DNA of 64,000 nucleotides from Sphingomonas koreensis. GTDB lineage: Bacteria > Pseudomonadota > Alphaproteobacteria > Sphingomonadales > Sphingomonadaceae. The stretch is from NCBI RefSeq assembly GCF_002797435.1, contig NZ_PGEN01000001.1, positions 1,430,501-1,494,500 of the forward strand. The letters run 5' to 3'. The position numbers and the translations under genes were made by a program. Position 1 is the first letter of the stretch, and each line of letters starts with the position of its first letter. This document shows, piece by piece, positions 18,264-26,287 of the stretch. Below the pieces are notes generated by a model that saw only the letters and a program-made list of their open reading frames with translations, ran no database searches and was not told where the DNA came from.

Positions 18264-19078
18264 CCGACCTCGCCGCCACGATCGACGCCGCTTGGGAAGA
18301 CCGCGCGAACATCTCCCTCGCCACCACCGGCGCGGTGCGCGACGCGGTGGCCGAGGCGCTCAACCTGCTCGACAGTGGCGAGGCCCGTGTGGCGGAGCCG
18401 GTGGCGGATGGCTGGCAGGTCAATCAGTGGCTGAAAAAGGCCGTGCTCCTGTCTTTCCGCCTCAACGACAATGAAGTGATCGGCACACAGGCCGGCGACT
18501 GGGGCTTCGACAAGGTGCCGCTCAAGACCGCTGGCTGGGACGAGGCGCGCTTCCGCGCCGCGGGCTTCCGCCAGGTCCCCGGCAGCGTCGTGCGCCACGG
18601 CGCCTTCATTTCGAAGAACGTCGTCCTGATGCCCAGCTTCGTGAACATCGGCGCCTATGTCGGCGAAGGCTCGATGGTCGACGGCTGGGCGACCGTCGGC
18701 AGCTGCGCCCAGATCGGCAGGAACGTCCATCTTTCGGGCGGCGTCGGCATCGGCGGCGTGCTTGAGCCGCTTCAGGCCGATCCCGTCATCATCGGCGACG
18801 GCGCCTTCATCGGCGCGCGCGCCGAAGTGGCCGAGGGCGTCCGCGTCGGCGAGGGCGCGGTGCTCTCGATGGGCGTCTATCTCGGCGCCAGCACCAAGAT
18901 CGTCGATCGCGCGACCGGCGAAGTCCATCGCGGCGTCGTCCCGCCCTATTCGGTGGTCGTTCCCGGCACACTGCCGGGCAAGGACGGCGGCCCCGGCCTC
19001 TATTGTGCCGTCATCGTCAAGACCGTCGACGCCCAGACCCGCAGCAAGACCGGGATCAACGAGCTGCTACGCGACTGA
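18260..19078 (+). CDS. dapD: 2,3,4,5-tetrahydropyridine-2,6-dicarboxylate N-succinyltransferase
   Basis: Succinyl-CoA-dependent acylation step of the succinylase branch of lysine and meso-diaminopimelate synthesis. The 272-residue protein has the usual helical N-terminal domain and a left-handed beta-helix of hexapeptide repeats ([22 protein letters not shown] and following turns), then a [18 protein letters not shown] C-terminal loop. Length and motifs are full. Other dap genes are not in the window. Translation is probably coupled to the HAD gene. Confidence 0.96.
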   Translation: MTDLAATIDAAWEDRANISLATTGAVRDAVAEALNLLDSGEARVAEPVADGWQVNQWLKKAVLLSFRLNDNEVIGTQAGDWGFDKVPLKTAGWDEARFRAAGFRQVPGSVVRHGAFISKNVVLMPSFVNIGAYVGEGSMVDGWATVGSCAQIGRNVHLSGGVGIGGVLEPLQADPVIIGDGAFIGARAEVAEGVRVGEGAVLSMGVYLGASTKIVDRATGEVHRGVVPPYSVVVPGTLPGKDGGPGLYCAVIVKTVDAQTRSKTGINELLRD

Positions 19079-19122
19079 CGCGCGCGGTTTCGCCCGACGA
19101 CGGGCTCGGCTAGCAGAGGCGG

Positions 19123-20478
19123 ATGGACCTTATCCTCCGCTTCGCGCTCGCCCTCTGGCTGGCCGGTCTCGCGCTCGTCCTCCCCGCGACTGCGCAGCCC
19201 GCCAGCCGCATCGCCTTCGTCAACGCCAACCTCGTTCCGATGGACCGCGAACGCGTGCTGCGCGGCCAGACCGTGCTGGTCGAGAATGGCCGCATCGCCG
19301 CGATCGGCCCGCGCCTCGTCATTCCCGCCGATGCCCGCCGCATCGATGCGCGCGGACTGTGGCTCAGCCCCGGCCTCGCCGACCTGCATACCCATGTCCA
19401 GACGCGCGACGATCTCGCCATCTACCTTTCCTACGGCGTCACCACCGTCCTCCACATGGGCGAGGCGTCGAACGCCTTTGCCGGTCGCACCCGAATCGCC
19501 GCCAATGACGGGACGATCCCGGCGCCGCACATCTACACCGCGCTCGCGGTCGACGGGTCCCCGCGATACGGCCATCTCGTCGTCACCAATGCGGAGGAGG
19601 CGCGCGCCGCCGTCCTGCTCGCCCGAGCCAATGGCTATGCCTTCATCAAGGTCTATAACACCCTCTCGGCCGACGCCTTCGCCGCGCTGACCGCCGCGGG
19701 GCAGGAGTTCGGCATCCCGCTTGTCGGCCACACCGTCACCGCGATGGGTGGACTCGATCGTCAGCTCGCCGCCGGCCAGCTCCTCGTCGCCCATGCCGAG
19801 GATTTCATCTACAGCCATTTCTTCGCGCCCGATTTCGATTCCGGGCAGAGCGTCCCCTCCGACGGCGCCATCGCTGGCGCGGTCGCGCTGGTGAAGCGTC
19901 ACGACGCCTTCGTCACCGCCGATCTCGTCACCTACGGCATCATCGCTCAGCAATGGGGCAAGCCCGCCGCCGTCCGCGCCTGGCTCGCCAGCCCCGAAAC
20001 GCGCCTGCTCTCGCCGCGCTACCGGCTCGACTGGCCCAATGCCGGCTATGACCGGCGCAGCGGCGATCTGATGCCGCGCGCCGCGTTTCTCGGCCGTTTG
20101 GTCAAGGCATTCGCCGATGCGGATATCCCGCTCGTATCGGGCACCGACGCGCCGACCATCCCCGGTTTGTTCATCGGCGATTCGCTCCACCGGAACCTCG
20201 CGCTGCTCGAATCCGCTGGTCTCACCCGCTACGAGGCCCTCGCCACCGCCACCCGCAATGCCGGTGCGTTCATCGCCCGCGCCCGCGCCGGCGAACCCCC
20301 GTTCGGGATGATCGCGCCCGGCGCGCGCGCAGACCTGCTCCTCACCCGCGCCAACCCGCTCGACGATCTTTCCACGCTCCGCCAGCCGCTCGGCGTGATG
20401 ACACATGGCGTCTGGCACGACCGCGCCGCACTCGACGCGCTGATCGCCCCGATCGCCGATCGTTACGCGGCGCGCTGA
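19123..20478 (+). CDS. Secreted or periplasmic amidohydrolase
   Basis: A 451-residue metal-dependent hydrolase of the amidohydrolase superfamily. Residues 1-25 are a signal peptide ending in TAQ. The metal site starts with LSPGLADLHTHVQ (HxH), continues with FIKVYNT (candidate bridging Lys), GHTVTA and ISGT-like SGTDAP (final Asp), and the C-terminal beta domain has GMIAPGARADLLL. The family includes imidazolonepropionase-like and peptidase-like enzymes, so the substrate stays open. It precedes the tryptophan dioxygenase gene by 77 bp on the same strand but need not belong to that pathway. Confidence 0.85.
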   Translation: MDLILRFALALWLAGLALVLPATAQPASRIAFVNANLVPMDRERVLRGQTVLVENGRIAAIGPRLVIPADARRIDARGLWLSPGLADLHTHVQTRDDLAIYLSYGVTTVLHMGEASNAFAGRTRIAANDGTIPAPHIYTALAVDGSPRYGHLVVTNAEEARAAVLLARANGYAFIKVYNTLSADAFAALTAAGQEFGIPLVGHTVTAMGGLDRQLAAGQLLVAHAEDFIYSHFFAPDFDSGQSVPSDGAIAGAVALVKRHDAFVTADLVTYGIIAQQWGKPAAVRAWLASPETRLLSPRYRLDWPNAGYDRRSGDLMPRAAFLGRLVKAFADADIPLVSGTDAPTIPGLFIGDSLHRNLALLESAGLTRYEALATATRNAGAFIARARAGEPPFGMIAPGARADLLLTRANPLDDLSTLRQPLGVMTHGVWHDRAALDALIAPIADRYAAR

Positions 20479-20555
20479 CTGCGCTTTCCTCCGCGTCCGC
20501 GCCCCGATAGGAACCGTTACAGACGACACGATCCACTCGCAGCGCGGATACTCGA

Positions 20556-21320
20556 ATGAGCGACGACATGACCTATGGGCGCTATCTCGCGCTCGACCAG
20601 CTTCTCTCCGCCCAGCACCCGATCTCGGACGAGCATGACGAGCTGCTGTTCGTCATCATCCATCAGACCAAGGAGCTCTGGCTCAAACAGGCGATCGCCG
20701 AGCTTCGCGTCGCACTCGATCTTGTCCGTAACGACAAGCTGGTCGAAGCCTATAAGAGCCTCGCCCGCGTCAGCCGCATCCAGGCGGTGATGACCCTGTC
20801 ATGGGAAGTCCTCACCACGATGACGCCCAGCGACTATAGCGCATTCCGCAGCGTGCTCGGCGGGTCCAGCGGCTTCCAGTCGGATCAGTTCCGTGCGGTC
20901 GAAACCCTGCTCGGCCTGCGCGGCGGCGGCGTGCCGGGACCGCTCACGACCGAATTCGCCGCACTGCCCAGCCTTTGGGATGAAGCCAATGCCGCACTCG
21001 CCCGCGCCGACTTCGACCTGCCCGAAACCGCGCTGAACCGGGACTGGTCCAAACCCTATCAGCCCAGCCCCGAGGTCGAGGCCGCGTGGGTGCAGGTCTA
21101 TCGCGATCCGCATCGCTGGTGGGAACTCTACCAGCTCGCCGAGAAGCTGGTCGATATCGATGACGCGCTCGCCACCTGGCGGCACAAGCATGTCCTCACC
21201 GTCAGCCGCGTGATCGGGATGAAGCCCGGTACCGGTGGTACGCCGGGCGTCCCCTATCTCCAATCGACCGTGGCCAAGCGCGCCTTTCCGGAGCTGTGGT
21301 CGCTGCGGACGCTGCTGTGA
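20556..21320 (+). CDS. kynA: Tryptophan 2,3-dioxygenase
   Basis: Haem enzyme that opens the indole ring of L-tryptophan to N-formylkynurenine. The 254-residue protein has the family N-terminus TYGRYLALDQLL, FVIIHQTKELWLKQ, SGFQSDQFR, and the C-terminal haem-ligand segment WRHKHVLTVSRVIGMKPGTGGT. The next gene is kynureninase-like, so the two likely act in one tryptophan-degrading route; a kynurenine formamidase gene was not found in the window. Confidence 0.95.
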   Translation: MSDDMTYGRYLALDQLLSAQHPISDEHDELLFVIIHQTKELWLKQAIAELRVALDLVRNDKLVEAYKSLARVSRIQAVMTLSWEVLTTMTPSDYSAFRSVLGGSSGFQSDQFRAVETLLGLRGGGVPGPLTTEFAALPSLWDEANAALARADFDLPETALNRDWSKPYQPSPEVEAAWVQVYRDPHRWWELYQLAEKLVDIDDALATWRHKHVLTVSRVIGMKPGTGGTPGVPYLQSTVAKRAFPELWSLRTLL

Positions 21321-21347
21321 GGTGTTGAACCACCCCTCCCAAATCGC

Positions 21348-21369
21348 CATTCCCGCGCAGGCGGGAATG
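21348..21369. repeat. REP-like palindrome
   Basis: A 9-bp perfect stem, CATTCCCGC and GCGGGAATG, around a 4-base loop (GCAG), in the 72-bp gap between the dioxygenase and the kynureninase-like gene. Palindromes of this composition are common dispersed intergenic elements. As an mRNA hairpin between two pathway genes it could lower or stabilise expression of one of them. I saw no second full copy in the window. Confidence 0.65.
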
Positions 21370-21392
21370 ACGGACAGGCCAGAGATCGACCC

Positions 21393-22544
21393 ATGACCAG
21401 CTACAAGCATATCTTCCAGCGCGCACTCGCCGCCGCGCCCGAGCGGCTCCACTTCGCCGCGCACAGCCACAGCCTGTGGCCCGATGCCTCATGGATCGGC
21501 CATCAGGCAGCGTGGGAAGACGCCGCACGCCTCGCCGACCATAAATGGGGCCGGGTGATGGGCGAGATCTATCCCGCTGCGCAGGCTGAGGTCGCCGCCG
21601 AGTTGCGTTTGCCCGACCCGTCGACCGTCGTCTTCGCCGGCAACACCCACGATCTGCTGCTGCGCATCATCTCCGCGCGCCGCGAGAACCCCGTCCGTAT
21701 CCTCACCAGCGACGGCGAGTTCCACAGCTTCCGCCGCCAGTCGCAGCGCTGGCTCGAATCGGGGCGGGTGCTGCTCGACATCGTCCCCAATGGCCCGGAT
21801 TTCGCCGACCGCTTCCTCGCCGTCGCGCGCGCTGGCGGCCACGACATCATCTTCGTCAGCCAGGTGATGTTCGAAACCGGCGCGGTGTTCTCGCCAATCG
21901 CCGATCTCGCCACGCTGGCCCGCCCCGACGGCCCCTGGGTGGTGATCGACGGCTATCACGGCTTCATGGCGATCGAGAACGACCTGTCTTCGGTCGCCGA
22001 CCGCATCTTCTACGTCGCCGGCGGCTACAAATACGCGATGGCCGGCGAAGGCGCCGCCTTCCTCCATTGCCCGCCCGGCTTCGGCCCACGGCCCGAGATC
22101 ACCGGCTGGTACGCCGAGTTCGCGGATTTGGAGAAGGCGCCGGGCAAGATCGGCTATTCGGCCGACGCGATGCGCTTCATGGGCTCGACCTTCGACCCTT
22201 CCGGCCTCTACCGCTTCGTCGCGGTGCGCGACATGCTCGCGGCCGAGGGGGTTACCACCGCCATGGTCAATGCGCATATCGCGCCGTTACGGGATTCACT
22301 GATCGCCGGGCTTGCCGCCACCCCGCTGGCGGAGGCAAAGCTGCTCAACCCCGGCGGCGATCCCCGCGCCCGCTTCCTCGCCTTCCGCTCGCCTCGCGCC
22401 TCGGCATGGAAGACCGCGCTGGACGGCTACGACATCGTCACCGACGTGCGCGGCGACGTGCTGCGCATCGGTTTCGGCCTTTATCACGACCAACGCGACG
22501 TGAAGCGGCTGCTCGTCGCACTAGGCGACCTTGGCGACGCCTAG
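21393..22544 (+). CDS. Kynureninase-like class V PLP enzyme
   Basis: A 383-residue fold-type I PLP enzyme. Motifs include THDLLLR in the small-domain region, FVSQVMFETGAVF, the cofactor Asp and His in VVIDGYHGFMA, and the Schiff-base lysine in VAGGYKYAMAGEG. Position after tryptophan dioxygenase suggests cleavage of kynurenine to anthranilate and alanine. However the cofactor loop DGYH differs from the DLAH-type loop I recall for authentic KynU, so a different class V activity is possible. Its last 24 bp overlap the convergent CoA-binding gene. Confidence 0.7.
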   Translation: MTSYKHIFQRALAAAPERLHFAAHSHSLWPDASWIGHQAAWEDAARLADHKWGRVMGEIYPAAQAEVAAELRLPDPSTVVFAGNTHDLLLRIISARRENPVRILTSDGEFHSFRRQSQRWLESGRVLLDIVPNGPDFADRFLAVARAGGHDIIFVSQVMFETGAVFSPIADLATLARPDGPWVVIDGYHGFMAIENDLSSVADRIFYVAGGYKYAMAGEGAAFLHCPPGFGPRPEITGWYAEFADLEKAPGKIGYSADAMRFMGSTFDPSGLYRFVAVRDMLAAEGVTTAMVNAHIAPLRDSLIAGLAATPLAEAKLLNPGGDPRARFLAFRSPRASAWKTALDGYDIVTDVRGDVLRIGFGLYHDQRDVKRLLVALGDLGDA

Positions 22545-22949
22545 CCGCGGAATCTCGATCGCGGGGCAGCGGTCCATCACTACCTTGAGCCCCGCCATCT
22601 CGGCGCGCTCGGCCGCTTCCTCGTTGACGATCTCGAGCTGCATCCACACTGCCTTCGCGCCCGCCGCGATCGCCTCGTCCACCGCCTCGCCCGCTGCCAG
22701 GGGGCGGCGGAAGATATCGACGATGTCGATCGGCTCGCCGATATCCGCCAGCGCGCCGAACACATATTCGCCATGGATATGCTCGCCGACGATCTGCGGA
22801 TTGACCGGGATCACCCGGTATCCACGTCCCTGCAGGAACTTCATCACGCCATAGCTCGGCCGGTCCGGCCGGTCCGAGGCGCCGACCATCGCGATCGTCC
22901 GCGCCCCTTCGAGCAACGCCTTGATATCCTCATCGCGGGTTAGCGGCAT
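22521..22949 (-). CDS. CoA-binding domain protein (YccU-like)
   Basis: A 142-residue single Rossmann domain: TIAMVGASDRPDRPSYGVMKFL at the nucleotide site, YRVIPVNPQI, DIVDIFRRP, and AVWMQLEIVNEEAAE. This is the compact YccU type related to the CoA-binding half of succinyl-CoA synthetase. The physiological role is not established. A GGAGG lies 6 bp before the ATG at 22949. Its start is 3 bp after the stop of mrp on the same strand, so both are in one operon. Confidence 0.87.
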   Translation of the reverse strand: MPLTRDEDIKALLEGARTIAMVGASDRPDRPSYGVMKFLQGRGYRVIPVNPQIVGEHIHGEYVFGALADIGEPIDIVDIFRRPLAAGEAVDEAIAAGAKAVWMQLEIVNEEAAERAEMAGLKVVMDRCPAIEIPRLGVAKVA

Positions 22950-22951
22950 CT

Positions 22952-23914
22952 CTAGCCTCCATTGGAACTGATCCAGCCGTGCACCTGACTGGCTATAGCG
23001 GTGAACGCCGCCGCTTCCGGCCCGTTCCCGGCCGCCGGCGGGATCCCCGCGTCCGACGCGGTGCGGATCGCGATGTCGAGCGGAATCCGCCCCAGGAACG
23101 GCACGCCCAGGGTCGCCGCCGCCGCCTCCGCCCCGCCCTGTCCGAACGGGTCCGAAACCTCGCCGCAATGCGGGCAGGCATAGCCCGCCATATTCTCGAT
23201 CAGCCCGATCACCGGGATTCCCGCCTTGGTGAACAGATCGATCGCGCGGGTCGCGTCAATCAGCGCCAAATCCTGCGGGGTCGAGACGATCACCGCCCCC
23301 GCCGGCCGGTGCTTCTGGATCATCGTCAGCTGCACGTCGCCCGTCCCCGGCGGCAGGTCGAGCACAAGCGCCTCCGCCGCGCCCCAATTGGCATCGACCA
23401 GCTGGGTCAGCGCGCCCGCGATCATCGGACCCCGCCACGCAATCGCCTGCCCCTCGGCCACCAGCCCGCCCATCGACAGCATCGGCACGCCCCAGGGCGT
23501 CGCCAGCGGCACCAGCTTCTTGTCGTGCGCCTCGGGCTTCTTGCCCTCGATCCCCATGATCTTTGGCTGCGACGGGCCGTAGATGTCGGCATCGACCAGC
23601 CCCACGCGGCGCCCCAGCCGGGCGAGGCCAATGGCAAGGTTGGCCGAGACGGTCGACTTGCCCACCCCGCCTTTGCCGCTCGCCACCGCGATCAGCTTGC
23701 GGTTCATCCGCTGCGCCGTCCGCGCGATACGCACCTCGTCGATCCCCGGCAGCGTCGCCGCTGCGCGGATGTCGGCCTCCAGCGCGTCCTGCGCGGCTTC
23801 GGGCAGACCAGTCACGTCGAGGATGATGCTCGCCCGCGCGCCTTCCACCCGCACGGTGGCACGCCCGGCGGCGACAGGGGCAAGGACGGCTTCGAGCTCG
23901 GCTTTTTCGGTCAT
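22952..23914 (-). CDS. mrp: Mrp/ApbC-family Fe-S cluster carrier ATPase
   Basis: Cytosolic P-loop ATPase that binds and delivers [4Fe-4S] clusters. From the ATG at 23914 it has 320 residues: an N-terminal MIP18-like segment (VRVEGARASIILDVTGLPEA), the deviant Walker A ASGKGGVGKST, DADIYGPSQPKI, VLDLPPGTGDVQL, and the cluster-binding CPHC in YACPHCGE. A start at 23944 would add MAQTPPICAA, without support. It is divergent from hflK; a long hairpin repeat occupies the region between. Confidence 0.93.
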   Translation of the reverse strand: MTEKAELEAVLAPVAAGRATVRVEGARASIILDVTGLPEAAQDALEADIRAAATLPGIDEVRIARTAQRMNRKLIAVASGKGGVGKSTVSANLAIGLARLGRRVGLVDADIYGPSQPKIMGIEGKKPEAHDKKLVPLATPWGVPMLSMGGLVAEGQAIAWRGPMIAGALTQLVDANWGAAEALVLDLPPGTGDVQLTMIQKHRPAGAVIVSTPQDLALIDATRAIDLFTKAGIPVIGLIENMAGYACPHCGEVSDPFGQGGAEAAAATLGVPFLGRIPLDIAIRTASDAGIPPAAGNGPEAAAFTAIASQVHGWISSNGG

Positions 23915-23956
23915 GGCCGCGCAGATAGGGGGAGTTTGCGCCAAGCGAAAGCCGCG

Positions 23957-24027
23957 CCGGCCCGCTTGCCCACCCGGCGACCCACTTCAATGTATCTTGA
24001 TGGGTGGCCGGGTGGACAACGGGCCGG
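23957..24027. repeat. Long imperfect hairpin element, copy A
   Basis: Left arm 23957-23984 pairs with right arm 24001-24027 around a 16-base loop; the arms are about 27-28 bases with a few mismatches and one gap. The outer ends are CCGGCCCG and CGGGCCGG and the right arm starts TGGGTGGCCGGG. A closely related element with perfect arms lies at 59229-59298. It sits in the divergent gap between mrp and hflK. Confidence 0.75.
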
Positions 24028-24094
24028 TTCCGATTCCTTCAAACAAAACGCCTGCCCACTGTAAATCCGCGGATCGCCCCTTATAAAGACTGTC

Positions 24095-25273
24095 ATGGCG
24101 AAACTGATCGGTTGGATCGCGCGCGCCCCGGGACTTTGGGGTGTGCTGTCGAACGAGAACAAAGGTCCCCAGAGTCCGTGGGGCGGTGGCAAGGGCGGCA
24201 ATGACGGCGGCGACGCCGGCAAGGGCGGCGGAAGCGGCGGCGGCGACGATGCCGGCGGTGGCCCGCGCAACCCCTGGGCCTTTCCGCCCGAAGGCAAGCG
24301 CAGCGGTCGCGGTAGCGTCACCAGCCTCGACGATTTCCTGAAGCGCGCCCGCAAGGGCGGCGGCGGCAGCGGCGGCGGTTTCCCCGGCGGTGTGCCCGGC
24401 AAGCCGGTGATCTTCGGCGGGATCGCGATCCTCTTGCTGTTGTGGATTGCCTTCACCAGCTTCCATGTCATCGCGCCCGAGCAGCGCGGCGTAGTCGCCT
24501 TCTTCGGCAAATATTCCTCGACGCTTGAACCCGGCGTCCGCTTCACCCTGCCCGCACCGATCGCGAGCGTGAAGAAGATCAACGTCCAGCAGATCCGCAC
24601 CGAGAATTTTCCCGCGACAAGCGGCGAGAATCTGATGCTGACGCAGGACCAGAACATCGTCGACCTGGCCTATTCGGTGCGCTGGGACATCGCGAACCCC
24701 GAGGATTATGTCTTCCAGATCGCCAAGCCCGAACAGACCGTGCGCGCCACGGCAGAAAGCGCGATGCGCGCGGCGGTCGCCGGAGTGACGCTCAACGACG
24801 CGATCGGCCCGGGCCGTACCGTGGTCGAAGCGCGAGTCCAGCAGGCGACCCAGGCGATCCTCGACGAGTATAATTCGGGCATCCGCATCCAGGGTGTCTC
24901 GATCCGCGGCGCCGCGGCGCCGGGCGCAGTGGATGAGGCGTTCAAGCAGGTCACCGCCGCGCAGCAGGAGTCGGAGGGCGCACGCAACCAGGCACGCGCC
25001 TATGCGCAGCAGATCATCGCGCTTGCGCAGGGTGAAGCCGCGCAGTTCGACAAGATCTACGAGCAGTACAAGGCGGCACCCGACGTTACCCGCCGCCGCC
25101 TCTACTATGAAACGATGGAGGCCGTGCTGGCCAAGTCCAACAAGACGATCGTCGAGACCAACGGCGTGACCCCGTATCTCCCGCTCCCCGCCGCACGCGG
25201 CGGGACCACCCAGCCTTCGGTTCAGCAGGGGCAACAGGCGCAGCAAGGCCAGCCGCAGGGAGGCGCACAATGA
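24095..25273 (+). CDS. hflK: HflK, SPFH/band-7 protein, FtsH protease modulator
   Basis: With HflC forms the membrane cage around FtsH and limits its degradation of membrane proteins. The 392-residue protein has a Gly-rich cytoplasmic N-terminus (about residues 25-105), one membrane helix (VIFGGIAILLLLWIAF), then the periplasmic SPFH domain (HVIAPEQRGVVAFFGKY, QNIVDLAYSVRWD) and a coiled region with AREQ-like QESEGARNQARAYAQQI. The Gln/Gly-rich tail is normal for the family. The last 4 bp overlap hflC. Confidence 0.95.
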   Translation: MAKLIGWIARAPGLWGVLSNENKGPQSPWGGGKGGNDGGDAGKGGGSGGGDDAGGGPRNPWAFPPEGKRSGRGSVTSLDDFLKRARKGGGGSGGGFPGGVPGKPVIFGGIAILLLLWIAFTSFHVIAPEQRGVVAFFGKYSSTLEPGVRFTLPAPIASVKKINVQQIRTENFPATSGENLMLTQDQNIVDLAYSVRWDIANPEDYVFQIAKPEQTVRATAESAMRAAVAGVTLNDAIGPGRTVVEARVQQATQAILDEYNSGIRIQGVSIRGAAAPGAVDEAFKQVTAAQQESEGARNQARAYAQQIIALAQGEAAQFDKIYEQYKAAPDVTRRRLYYETMEAVLAKSNKTIVETNGVTPYLPLPAARGGTTQPSVQQGQQAQQGQPQGGAQ

Positions 25274-26133
25274 ACGGCGTCATGAACCGGCCCGTCCTGC
25301 TCGGCGGCCTCGCCCTCGTCATTCTGTTCCTGCTGTTCAGCACCGTCGCGATCGTGCCCGAGACCAAGCAGGCGGTGATCCTTCGCTTCGAACAGCCAGT
25401 TCGCACCATCAACCAGTGGCAGCCGGGCGAGCAGTTCGGCCGCACCACCGGCGCAGGGCTGATCGCGCGCTGGCCGCTGATGGAACGCATCGTCTGGGTC
25501 GACAAGCGGGTGCTCGATATCGAGCTTGAGAACCAGCCTGTGCTTTCGACCGATCAGTTGCGGCTCGAAGTGGACGCCTTCGCGCGCTTCCGCGTGGTCG
25601 ATCCGCTGCGCATGGTCGTGACCGCGGGCACCGAGACCCGCGTCGCCGATCAGCTCGAGCCGCTGTTCGGTTCGGCACTGCGTGCCGAACTCGGCAAGCG
25701 GCCCTTCGCCTCGCTGCTCAGCCCCGAGCGGACCGCGGTGATGGACAATATCCAGGCCGGCCTGCAGCGCTATGCCAGCCAATATGGCGTCCAGATCGTC
25801 GATGTGCGGATCAAGCACGCCGATCTTCCGAGCGGCAGCCCGCTCGATTCGGCGCTTCAGCGGATGCGTACCGCGCGCGAGCAGGAGGCCACGACGATTC
25901 GCGCCAACGGGCAGAAGGACGCGCAGATCATCCGCGCCGAAGCCGATGCCCGCGCCGCTCAGATCTATGCGACCAGCTTCAACAAGGATCCGCAATTCTA
26001 CGATTTCTGGCGCGCGATGCAGTCGTACCGCACCACCTTCATCGGCGACCCCCGCCAGAAGCAGGGCGAAACTTCGATCATCCTGTCGCCCGACAATGAT
26101 TATCTGCGTGAGTTCCGGGGGCGCAGCCGCTGA
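25270..26133 (+). CDS. hflC: HflC, SPFH/band-7 protein, partner of HflK
   Basis: A 287-residue type II membrane protein. One N-terminal helix (LLGGLALVILFLLFSTVAIV) is followed by the SPFH domain (ETKQAVILRFEQPV, VWVDKRVLDIELENQPVLS, QLRLEVDAFARFRVVDPL), and a helical region with MRTAREQEATTIRANGQKDAQ, an HflC hallmark. It starts inside the hflK stop (ATGA). An intrinsic terminator follows 6 bp after the stop. Confidence 0.95.
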   Translation: MNGVMNRPVLLGGLALVILFLLFSTVAIVPETKQAVILRFEQPVRTINQWQPGEQFGRTTGAGLIARWPLMERIVWVDKRVLDIELENQPVLSTDQLRLEVDAFARFRVVDPLRMVVTAGTETRVADQLEPLFGSALRAELGKRPFASLLSPERTAVMDNIQAGLQRYASQYGVQIVDVRIKHADLPSGSPLDSALQRMRTAREQEATTIRANGQKDAQIIRAEADARAAQIYATSFNKDPQFYDFWRAMQSYRTTFIGDPRQKQGETSIILSPDNDYLREFRGRSR

Positions 26134-26139
26134 AATCTG

Positions 26140-26174
26140 AAGGCGCCGGGATCCCATGGACCCCGGCGCCTTTC
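26140..26174 (+). terminator. Intrinsic terminator after hflC
   Basis: AAGGCGCCGGG (26140-26150) pairs with CCCGGCGCCTT (26162-26172) around an 11-base loop and is followed by TTTC. It ends the hflKC transcript. An ATG in the loop (26156) is in frame with the protease gene, but a start inside a terminator hairpin is unlikely, which moves the protease start downstream. Confidence 0.82.
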
Positions 26175-26287
26175 GGTTCGTTCATATTCAATCGCCGTTC
26201 AGCTATTCTAGGCGAGTAACACACATGACTGACCTCCAGCCCGGCAAAGGCCCGATGACCCCAAGCAAAATCAAAGGAACCTCCCCC

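Noticed and set aside
24060..24094. Heat-shock (sigma-32) promoter for hflK, suggested by CCCCTTATAA
   Set aside because: A -10-like CCCCTTAT is present, but no CTTGAA-like -35 lies 13-17 bp upstream; the nearest CTTCAA is about 37 bp away.
26156..26287. Upstream ATGs for the Do protease, the first at 26156
   Set aside because: The ATG at 26156 is in the loop of the hflC terminator hairpin. The GTG at 26288 has a better-placed ribosome site and gives a normal signal segment. ATGs at 26225 and 26255 remain possible.
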